This document shows, piece by piece, positions 21,255 to 27,929 of a stretch of DNA of 27,929 nt. Every line of letters begins with the position of its first letter. Within the stretch, counting starts at the first letter, position 1. The DNA is taken from contig CAZXRQ010000024.1 in the NCBI GenBank assembly GCA_964642795.1, positions 1 to 27,929 of the forward strand. The letters are read 5' to 3'. This DNA is from JAVVVD01 sp964642795. Its GTDB lineage: Bacteria > Bacillota > Clostridia > Christensenellales > CAG-138. The notes under the pieces are model-generated. The model was not told where the DNA came from, ran no database searches, and saw only the letters and a program-made list of their open reading frames with translations. A program made the translations under genes and the position numbers.

Positions 21255-23180
21255 GTGAAAAATAAGGATAAACAGAAGCGCCTGCTGCATAAGAGGCTGC
21301 TCGACGGCTTTAACAAAACCGCTGATGACGAGGGCATAGACTATCAGACCGTGCGCAAGCAGCGCGGCCCGGGCGGCGGTGGCCCGGGGGCGAGGCTTGC
21401 GGAGAAGCCCAAGGATTTCACCGGCACATTTAAACGGCTGCTGGCATATATAGGCAGGTACAAGGCCGGTCTGATAATAGTTATACTGGTGGCGATAGGC
21501 GGCACTACGTTCAACCTGCTCGGCCCAATGGTGCTTTCCGGCGCTACCACCGAGATATATAACGGCCTTGTCGCCAAGGTGGAGGGCACGGGCGGCATAG
21601 ATTTCACAAAAATTGCAAGCATAATACGGCTGCTGCTGCTTGTGTACGGCATAAGCGCGCTGCTTCAGGCAACGCAGGGATTTATAATGACTACCATCGC
21701 GCAGAAGCTGTCCTACCGTATGCGCAGCGAGCTTAGCGCCAAGATACATCGCCTTCCGCTTAAATATTTCGAAAGCCGCACCGTGGGCGAGGTGCTTTCC
21801 CGCATAACCAACGATGTGGACACATTGGGTCAGTCGCTGGGGCAGAGCGTGGGTCAGCTTGCTCAAAGCATTACCAGCATAATAGGCGTGCTGGTGATGA
21901 TGCTGATAATCAGCCCGCTGATGACGCTTATCGCGCTGGTGATACTGCCGGTGTCGGTGGTGCTGGTAAGCCTTATAGTAAAACACAGCCAGAAGTATTT
22001 TCGCACCCAGCAGAGGTATTTGGGCAAGATAAACGGCCAGATAGAGGAAACGTACAGCGGCCATGCCGTGGTGCAGGCGTTTTGCCGTGAAAAGGCTGCG
22101 GCGGAGGAATTTGACGAGACCAACGGCGTGCTGTATGAGTCCGCGTGGAAAAGCCAGTTTCTGTCCGGGCTTATGCCGCCCATTATGATGTTTGTGGGCA
22201 ATTTGGGCTATGTGGCGGTGGCGATAAGCGGCAGCCTGCTTGCCGTGCGCAGCATAATTACCGTGGGCGATATACAGGCGTTTATGATGTATGTGCGCAA
22301 CTTTACCCAGCCCATCAGCCAGTTTGCGCAGATAACCAACATGCTGCAAAGCATGACTGCGGCAGCGGAGCGCGTGTTTGAATTTCTCAATGAGCCGGAG
22401 GAGCAGGAGTACGGCGTCAAGCTGGATGCGGCGTCCGTGCGGGGTGACGTACGCTTTGAGCATGTGCGCTTTGGCTACGATCCTGCGGAGCCGGTGATAC
22501 ACGATTTTAACTGCGAGGTGCCTGCCGGACGCATGGTGGCAATAGTCGGCCCAACCGGCGCGGGCAAGACCACCATGGTAAAGCTGCTTATGCGCTTTTA
22601 CGACGTGGACGCCGGGCGCATACTTGTGGACGGGCAGGATGTTAGCGGCTTTGACCGCAGCAGCCTGCGCGAGTGCTTCGGCATGGTGCTGCAGGACACC
22701 TGGCTGTTTGCGGGCAGCATAATGGAAAACATCCGCTATGGCAAGCTGGACGCTACCGATCAGGAGGTGATGGCCGCTGCCAAGGCCGCCCACGCGGATC
22801 ACTTCATACGCACGCTGCCCGGCGGTTACGATATGCAGCTTACCGAGGACGCTACCAACGTATCGCAGGGGCAGAAGCAGCTGCTTACGATCGCCCGCGC
22901 GATACTTGCGGACAATCCGATACTCATACTGGACGAGGCGACCTCCAGCGTGGATACCCGTACTGAGGTGCGCATACAGCAGGCCATGGCAAACCTAATG
23001 CGGGGCCGCACCAGCTTTGTTATAGCGCATAGGCTTTCCACCATACGCGATGCGGATATGATACTCGTGATGCGGGACGGAGACATAGTGGAGCAGGGCA
23101 CACACGCGGAGCTGCTGGAGCTGAAGGGCTTCTATGCGGAGCTGTACAACAGCCAGTTCGAGGAGGATCTGCCGGCATAA
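21255..23180 (+). CDS. Heterodimeric ABC exporter, catalytic half
   Basis: This 641-residue partner of the preceding gene starts at GTG 21255, three bases after its stop. A basic, glycine-rich cytosolic N-terminus (about 1-60, with RGPGGGGPG) precedes six membrane helices. The NBD has Walker A GPTGAGKTT (about 432-440), a modified signature VSQGQKQ (about 536) and a canonical Walker B ILILDEATSSVD with the catalytic Glu (about 560). With the first subunit's intact signature this makes one competent ATP site and one degenerate site, as in TM287/288, LmrCD and BmrCD. It is probably a drug- or lipid-type exporter; the substrate cannot be read from the sequence. Confidence 0.93.
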   Translation: MKNKDKQKRLLHKRLLDGFNKTADDEGIDYQTVRKQRGPGGGGPGARLAEKPKDFTGTFKRLLAYIGRYKAGLIIVILVAIGGTTFNLLGPMVLSGATTEIYNGLVAKVEGTGGIDFTKIASIIRLLLLVYGISALLQATQGFIMTTIAQKLSYRMRSELSAKIHRLPLKYFESRTVGEVLSRITNDVDTLGQSLGQSVGQLAQSITSIIGVLVMMLIISPLMTLIALVILPVSVVLVSLIVKHSQKYFRTQQRYLGKINGQIEETYSGHAVVQAFCREKAAAEEFDETNGVLYESAWKSQFLSGLMPPIMMFVGNLGYVAVAISGSLLAVRSIITVGDIQAFMMYVRNFTQPISQFAQITNMLQSMTAAAERVFEFLNEPEEQEYGVKLDAASVRGDVRFEHVRFGYDPAEPVIHDFNCEVPAGRMVAIVGPTGAGKTTMVKLLMRFYDVDAGRILVDGQDVSGFDRSSLRECFGMVLQDTWLFAGSIMENIRYGKLDATDQEVMAAAKAAHADHFIRTLPGGYDMQLTEDATNVSQGQKQLLTIARAILADNPILILDEATSSVDTRTEVRIQQAMANLMRGRTSFVIAHRLSTIRDADMILVMRDGDIVEQGTHAELLELKGFYAELYNSQFEEDLPA

Positions 23181-23235
23181 CATATATGTATTGTAGTCCT
23201 ACAGGAGGATCTGCCGGCATAACATATATGAATTG
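23161..23235 (+). repeat. Tandem duplication of the exporter gene's 3' end
   Basis: A 28-base perfect direct repeat (23161-23188 and 23203-23230, extending to 33 bases with one mismatch) at 42-base spacing copies the last codons and stop of the exporter gene plus its downstream flank. The second copy lies outside the gene. It looks like a recent tandem duplication. Confidence 0.95.
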
Positions 23236-23258
23236 CACGCGGGCCTGTTGATATGATA

Positions 23259-23290
23259 AAATAACCATGTATATGAATACGTGGTTATTT
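23259..23290 (+). terminator. AT-rich hairpin between the exporter operon and smc
   Basis: A 14-bp stem (AAATAACCATGTAT at 23259-23272 with 23277-23290, one G-T pair, loop ATGA) is followed by GTTATTTTG. It could act as a weak intrinsic terminator for the exporter operon. It overlaps possible smc promoter elements (TTGATA at 23248; TTGTTA at 23289 with TATACT at 23311). Confidence 0.6.
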
Positions 23291-23319
23291 GTTATTTTGT
23301 GAGAGGCTGGTATACTGCA

Positions 23320-26300
23320 TTGCGCCTAACAAAGCTAGAAATGAACGGTTTTAAGTCATTTGCCAAAAAAACCGAAATAGATTTCCAAAACGGCATAACC
23401 GCCGTAATAGGCCCCAACGGCTGTGGCAAGAGCAACATAGCGGACGCCGTGCGTTGGGTGCTGGGCGAGCAAAGCGCTAGGGCGCTGCGCGGTACGCGCA
23501 TGGAGGATGTAATATTCAATGGCACGGAGCAGCGCAAGGCTCAGGCGTTTTGCGAGGTTGCGCTCACATTCGACAATACCGACGAGTCGCTGCCATCGGA
23601 GTTTTCCGAGGTAAGCGTGATGCGCCGTGTGTACCGCTCCGGCGAGAGCGAATACTACATCAACCGTACCCCGTGCAGGCTCAAGGACATAGGTGAGCTG
23701 TTCCGCGATACCGGCATAGGCCGCGACGGGTACTCCATAATCGGCCAGGGCCGCGTGGAGGAAATACTCTCCAACAAGTCCAACGACAGGCGCGCCGCAT
23801 TCGAGGAGGCCGCCGGCGTTATGAAATACCGCGTGCGCAAGGAGGAAGCCGAACGCAAGCTGGACAATACGCGCAAAAACCTTGAACGCCTTACCGATAT
23901 ACTGGACGAGCTTGGCAGGCAGGTGGGGCCGCTGGAGGAGCAGAGCGCCGCGGCGCGGGAATACCTAAAGCTGCGTGACGAGCTTAAGGATATAGAGATA
24001 AACGTATTCCTGTATCAATACGACCGGCTGAATGAAAAACTCGCGAACCTTACCGCAACCACCAAGCAGATAGACGATGAGCTGGCTTCGAACTGCGTCG
24101 CAGAGAATACGCTTGCCTCCGCCTGTTCATTCGAGGAGGAGAACGAGCGCGCGCTCAGCGCTACGATAACCGGTCTGCAAAACCGGTTGCTTGCGCTGTC
24201 CTCCAACGTGGAGGAGCAGTCCGGCGAGGCCAAGCTTGCGGGTGAACGCATGGCCAACCTTATAAAGGAACGGGAACGCCTTACGGCCCAAATAGACCAA
24301 AACAGCGCGCGCCATGCGGAGCTTAAATCCAAGGTGGACGCTGCGGACAGCGGCGGAGGCGAGGGACGCGAAAAGCTGGCTGTTATGCAGCAGGCACTAT
24401 CAGAAGCGTTGCGGCGCACCGCGGATGCGGACGCCGAGATAACAGGGCTTGAGGAGCTGCTGGAGCAGCAGAAGAACAGCATAATAGAGGCCATGAACCG
24501 CCTTTCCGACGCCAAGAGCCTGATATCCCGCTTCGACGCCATGAACAGCGCGCTGAACGATCGGCTGAGCGTGCTGGACGAGGAGGAGGAGCAGCTTGCA
24601 AAAAAGCAATCCGGGCTGGATGAGGAGCTCTCCCATGCTGACGGCTACCTTAGCGAGATAATGGGCGAATACGACCATGCCGCTAAGCGGCGCGCCGGCG
24701 CCATAACCGAGCAGAACGAGCTGATGGCCGCACTCAACGGCCTGCGCGCTTCGGTACATACGCTGGAGCAGACGGAGCAGGAGGGGCGCAGCCGCATAAA
24801 GGTGCTGGAGGAGATGAAACGCGCCCATGAGGGCTATTATGCAAGCGTGAAGAACGTGCTGCGCGACGCGGCGCGGGATATGGAGCTGCATAAGCGCATA
24901 GAGGGCGTGGTGGCGGAGCTTATCCGCGTGCCCAAGGAATACGAGACCGCCGTGGAGATGACGCTGGGCAGCGCCCTTCAAAATATTGTTACGCCGAACG
25001 AGCAGGACGCGAAATACGTTATAGAATACCTGCGCTCACGCCAGTACGGGCGCGCCACGCTGCTGCCGGTAAGCGGTATGCGGCCAAGATTGCTAAACGA
25101 TCAGGAAAAGCAGTTCTGCGAGGTGGACGGCTATATCGGCGTAGCGAGCGAGCTGGTGGGCTTTGACCCGCGCTATCGCGGCATAATGGAGAACTTGCTG
25201 GGGCGCACGGTAATAGTCAGGGACCTGGATGCGGGCATCGCCATAAACAAGCGTGCGCGGTCGTCCTTTCGAATTGCTACGATGAAGGGGGATATCATAA
25301 ACCCCGGCGGCTCCATGACGGGCGGCAGCGTGCAAAAGCGGGAGTTCAGCCTTATCGGGCGCGAACGCGAGATAGAGGATCTAAAGATAAAGCTCGCATC
25401 CGTTGCGGAGGAGCTTGCCTCAAACAGCGAAAAGGAGCAGGAGCACAGCGCGCGGCTGGAGGCGCTGGGCCTGTACATAGCCGAGCTTAACGAAACGGTC
25501 CACGCTCGTGACGTGGAGGTGGCCACCCAGCGCGAAAAGGTGGATATTATCAAAAAATACGTTGAACAGAACCGCGCCGAAATGGAGGACGTGGAGCTGG
25601 AGCGCAGCCGTATAAACGACAACCTTCAGAATATCGCAGAGCAAAAACGCAGCGCGGACGAGGCGCAAAGCAGCATAGAGCAGGGCAGCGTGGCCACGCA
25701 GGATGACATACGCCGCACGCAGCAGCGCATAAGCGACGGGCGCGCGGAGCTCGCCCGCCTTAACGAGGACGTCACTGCGCGCAAGGTGGAGCTTATGGCG
25801 CTCAGCAAGGAGCTGGACGCCGCGCAGAACGACGCAAAACGCATGGCGCATGAGGCGGAGCAGCTGAAAAACGGTATAGATGGGGATAAGCGCACCGTGG
25901 ATTCCTTTAAGGGGCAGTTTGCGCAGCTGCAGGAGCAGCTTGATAAGCTGGACGTCAACATAGGCGTGGGCCGCAAGGATAAGGATGAGCTTACCGATCA
26001 ACTTCATGCGATGGAGGAGGAGCGCGCCAAGCATCAGCAGGCGCTGGACGAATCGCGGGAGCGCCGCGAGCGGCTGGCCATTGAAATAGCGGACTTGAAG
26101 GAGCGCCGCCACCGTACTGAGCTCAACAGCAGCCGCTCCCAGCTGGAGCTTACCAATATGCAGGATCGCATATGGGACGACTATGAGCTTACCTACGAAA
26201 ATGCGCTGCCGCAGCGGCACGAAATCGCCGTGACCGCATCGCATATGCGTATAGGCGAGCTGAAGACCGCCATACGCGAGCTGGGCGACGTTAACATTAG

Positions 26301-26883
26301 CTCCATAGAGGATTACAAAATAGTAAAGGAGCGTTTCGAATCGCTGGATACCCAATGCGCAGATCTAACGCGCGCGGAGGCGGATCTGCAGCAGATTATA
26401 GGCGAGCTTGCCGATACCATGGAAAGCGAGTTCAAAAAACAGTTTTCACTTATTCAGCAGAATTTTTCGCAGGTGTTTACGGAGCTTTTCGGCGGCGGCC
26501 GGGCGGAGCTGGTGCTTGCGGACAGCTCGGATGTGCTCAACTGCGATATCGATATAATCGCGCAGCCTCCGGGAAAGAAGCTGCAGCTGCTTACGCTGCT
26601 GTCCGGCGGCGAGCGCGCACTTACGGCAATAGCGCTGCTGTTTGCAATATTAAAACTGAAGCCTACGGCATTCTGCATACTGGACGAGATCGAGACCTCG
26701 CTGGATGAGGTGAACGTGGCCAATTTTGCCGAATATGTCAAAAAATATTCGGAGGATACGCAGTTCATAATTATTACCCACCGCAAGGGCAGCATGGAGG
26801 TATGCGATTCGCTCTATGGCGTTTCCATGGAGGAAAAGGGTGTATCCAAGGTGGTATCGGCAAAATTCAGCCAGACCGCATAA
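23320..26883 (+). CDS. smc: Chromosome segregation protein SMC (condensin ATPase)
   Basis: This ~1187-residue SMC protein is the core of the condensin that organises and segregates the chromosome. The N-terminal head has Walker A GPNGCGKSN (about 31-39). Long coiled coils run from about 165 to 500 and from 680 to 1030. The hinge (about 505-675) has the conserved NPGGSMTGGS. The C-terminal head has the signature LLSGGERALTAIALLFAI and Walker B CILDEIETSLDE. The family start (M-L-K-L-x-GFKSF) is matched by RLTKLEMNGFKSF, pointing to TTG 23320. GTG 23299 or 23281 would add extra residues and have no better ribosome site, so the start is uncertain. ftsY follows directly. Confidence 0.95.
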   Translation: MRLTKLEMNGFKSFAKKTEIDFQNGITAVIGPNGCGKSNIADAVRWVLGEQSARALRGTRMEDVIFNGTEQRKAQAFCEVALTFDNTDESLPSEFSEVSVMRRVYRSGESEYYINRTPCRLKDIGELFRDTGIGRDGYSIIGQGRVEEILSNKSNDRRAAFEEAAGVMKYRVRKEEAERKLDNTRKNLERLTDILDELGRQVGPLEEQSAAAREYLKLRDELKDIEINVFLYQYDRLNEKLANLTATTKQIDDELASNCVAENTLASACSFEEENERALSATITGLQNRLLALSSNVEEQSGEAKLAGERMANLIKERERLTAQIDQNSARHAELKSKVDAADSGGGEGREKLAVMQQALSEALRRTADADAEITGLEELLEQQKNSIIEAMNRLSDAKSLISRFDAMNSALNDRLSVLDEEEEQLAKKQSGLDEELSHADGYLSEIMGEYDHAAKRRAGAITEQNELMAALNGLRASVHTLEQTEQEGRSRIKVLEEMKRAHEGYYASVKNVLRDAARDMELHKRIEGVVAELIRVPKEYETAVEMTLGSALQNIVTPNEQDAKYVIEYLRSRQYGRATLLPVSGMRPRLLNDQEKQFCEVDGYIGVASELVGFDPRYRGIMENLLGRTVIVRDLDAGIAINKRARSSFRIATMKGDIINPGGSMTGGSVQKREFSLIGREREIEDLKIKLASVAEELASNSEKEQEHSARLEALGLYIAELNETVHARDVEVATQREKVDIIKKYVEQNRAEMEDVELERSRINDNLQNIAEQKRSADEAQSSIEQGSVATQDDIRRTQQRISDGRAELARLNEDVTARKVELMALSKELDAAQNDAKRMAHEAEQLKNGIDGDKRTVDSFKGQFAQLQEQLDKLDVNIGVGRKDKDELTDQLHAMEEERAKHQQALDESRERRERLAIEIADLKERRHRTELNSSRSQLELTNMQDRIWDDYELTYENALPQRHEIAVTASHMRIGELKTAIRELGDVNISSIEDYKIVKERFESLDTQCADLTRAEADLQQIIGELADTMESEFKKQFSLIQQNFSQVFTELFGGGRAELVLADSSDVLNCDIDIIAQPPGKKLQLLTLLSGGERALTAIALLFAILKLKPTAFCILDEIETSLDEVNVANFAEYVKKYSEDTQFIIITHRKGSMEVCDSLYGVSMEEKGVSKVVSAKFSQTA

Positions 26884-26893
26884 GAGGAGTACG

Positions 26894-27808
26894 ATGGAAG
26901 AAAAAACGGGCATTTTCGATAGATTGAAGGCGGGGCTCTCGCGCACACGAAACGGCGGGGGAGGACTTGCGGGCATATTCTCAGGCGGAGAGCGCATAAA
27001 CGCGGACTTCTACGACGAGCTGGAGGAGGCGCTGATACTCGCGGATGTGGGTATGTCCACTGCGGAAACGCTGATGGACGCGCTTAAAGCCGACGTGCAG
27101 CAGCAGGGGCTTACCACGCGCGAGGCGGCCAAGGAGCTGTTTTGCTCGCTGCTTGCGGACAGGATGCGGCCGGATACGGAGCTTTTGCCGCAGGAAGGAC
27201 AGGCCGTAATACTTATAGTCGGCGTAAACGGCGTGGGCAAAACCACCACCGTCGGTAAGCTTGCCGCCTATTATAGCGCACAGGGCCGGCGCGTTATGCT
27301 TGCCGCGGCGGATACCTTCCGCGCAGCGGCGGCGGAGCAGCTTGGCATTTGGGCTGATCGTGCGGGCGTACCCATGATAAAGCACGGCGAGGGCGCAGAT
27401 CCCGCCGCGGTGGTGTTTGACGCTGCGGCCTCCTTCAGGGCGAAGGGCATGGATCTGCTGCTTTGCGATACTGCAGGCAGGCTGCACAATAAAACGAATC
27501 TAATGAACGAGCTTGCAAAGATACGCCGCGTTACGGATAGAGAGCTGCCGGATGCACGGGTGGAGGCGCTGCTGGTGCTGGATGCGGTCACCGGGCAGAA
27601 TGCTTTGATGCAGGCGAGAGCGTTTGCACAATCCGCAGGGCTTACCGGCGTTATACTCACAAAGCTGGACGGCACCGCCAAGGGCGGCGTGGCCGTGGCG
27701 GTAAAGGCGGAGCTGGGGCTTCCGGTACGCTTTGTGGGCATAGGCGAAAACATGGACGATATCCAGCCATTTGACGCGGATGCATACGCGCGGGCGCTTA
27801 TAGGCTGA
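26894..27808 (+). CDS. ftsY: Signal recognition particle receptor FtsY
   Basis: This 304-residue SRP-type GTPase receives ribosome-nascent chain-SRP complexes at the membrane. A short N-terminal helical NG-linker (no long acidic A domain) is followed by the N domain with LEEALILADVGMSTAE. The G domain has G1 GVNGVGKTTT (about 109-118), DTFRAAAAEQL, G3 DTAGR (about 192), and G4 TKLDGTAKGG (about 255). VRFVGIGENMDDIQPFDADAY is the closing motif of FtsY. ATG 26894 follows the smc stop by 10 bases, with GAGGAG in between. smc-ftsY adjacency is common in Firmicutes. Confidence 0.96.
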   Translation: MEEKTGIFDRLKAGLSRTRNGGGGLAGIFSGGERINADFYDELEEALILADVGMSTAETLMDALKADVQQQGLTTREAAKELFCSLLADRMRPDTELLPQEGQAVILIVGVNGVGKTTTVGKLAAYYSAQGRRVMLAAADTFRAAAAEQLGIWADRAGVPMIKHGEGADPAAVVFDAAASFRAKGMDLLLCDTAGRLHNKTNLMNELAKIRRVTDRELPDARVEALLVLDAVTGQNALMQARAFAQSAGLTGVILTKLDGTAKGGVAVAVKAELGLPVRFVGIGENMDDIQPFDADAYARALIG

Positions 27809-27929
27809 AAGAGGGCATATCGACAGGGCGTAAAAGCGCATACCGTTACGGGGGGACTAGGGTGTGTTTCTAAAGTCAGCGAGATGCAGCTTTGCGCAAT
27901 TGGCTTGCAGATTGCGGCAAAAAACGCAG
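27809..27929. other. Right-edge region without a recognised gene
   Basis: No terminator with a T-run is seen after ftsY. From GTG 27862 a frame stays open to the window end (starting FLKSARCSFAQLACRLRQ), without an SD or recognisable domain. An imperfect hairpin (TTTGCGCAAT with ATTGCGGCAAA) lies within about 27892-27922. GGGTGTGTTTCTAAAG at 27859-27874 faintly resembles insertion-sequence ends. Confidence 0.3.

Noticed and set aside
20943..22802. 619-residue minus-strand open frame over the exporter genes
   Set aside because: Its His/Ala/Tyr/Arg-rich composition is typical of the antisense of this codon usage, and both exporter genes on the plus strand have full motifs.
23228..23251. Mini-ORF after the duplicated AGGAGG
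   Set aside because: It has only seven codons, and the AGGAGG is about 20 bases away.
1..27929. CRISPR arrays or defence systems
   Set aside because: No regularly spaced repeats and no recognisable defence genes were seen; the only tandem repeat is the two-copy unit near 23161.

Overview
The window looks like chromosomal DNA of an anaerobic, amino-acid-fermenting Firmicute (class Clostridia or close). The evidence is L27 with a Prp-cleaved N-terminal extension next to a prp gene, Shine-Dalgarno-rich starts, clostridial bifurcating-type EtfAB with Bcd, a Lys riboswitch with an intrinsic terminator, and heterodimeric BmrCD-like exporters. Most genes are GC-rich yet use many AUA isoleucine codons. 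I cannot name a species.

Layout: (1) 1-~1800 is the right end of an integrative element, with an excisionase-like HTH gene and a tyrosine integrase. It ends in a displaced 3' fragment of rpsI (ribosomal protein S9), so the element is inserted in the 3' end of rpsI. (2) 1870-4504, minus strand: an OGG-type 8-oxoguanine glycosylase, the rplU-prp-rpmA ribosomal operon with a strong promoter and leader, and the biotin transporter gene bioY. (3) 4541-18339, plus strand: a lysine-fermentation locus. kamB-kamC (aminomutase reactivase) come first. A consensus promoter, a lysine riboswitch and a terminator follow, then kal-kce-kdd-kamA-kamD-kamE, crotonase, 3-hydroxybutyryl-CoA dehydrogenase, butyryl-CoA dehydrogenase, etfB and etfA, closed by a strong terminator. 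(4) 18441-23180: a DUF2461 protein and a two-gene ABC exporter. (5) 23320-27808: smc and ftsY. The last ~120 bases hold no recognised gene.

How it works together: KamA makes beta-lysine. KamDE (B12/PLP, presumably kept active by KamBC) makes 3,5-diaminohexanoate. Kdd oxidises it. Kce splits the product with acetyl-CoA into acetoacetate and 3-aminobutyryl-CoA. Kal removes ammonia to give crotonyl-CoA. Bcd/Etf reduces this to butyryl-CoA, and Hbd/crotonase bring the acetoacetyl-CoA branch to crotonyl-CoA. A CoA-transferase (acetoacetate activation) and a lysine permease would be expected but are not in the window.

The most interesting point is the leader at 7041-7415. The 3' strand of riboswitch helix P1 is the same eight bases as the 5' strand of the terminator stem, so lysine binding should prevent termination. 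This predicts a genetic ON switch for a lysine-degrading operon, whereas best-known lysine riboswitches repress biosynthesis or uptake. A second terminator-like hairpin follows and is unexplained.
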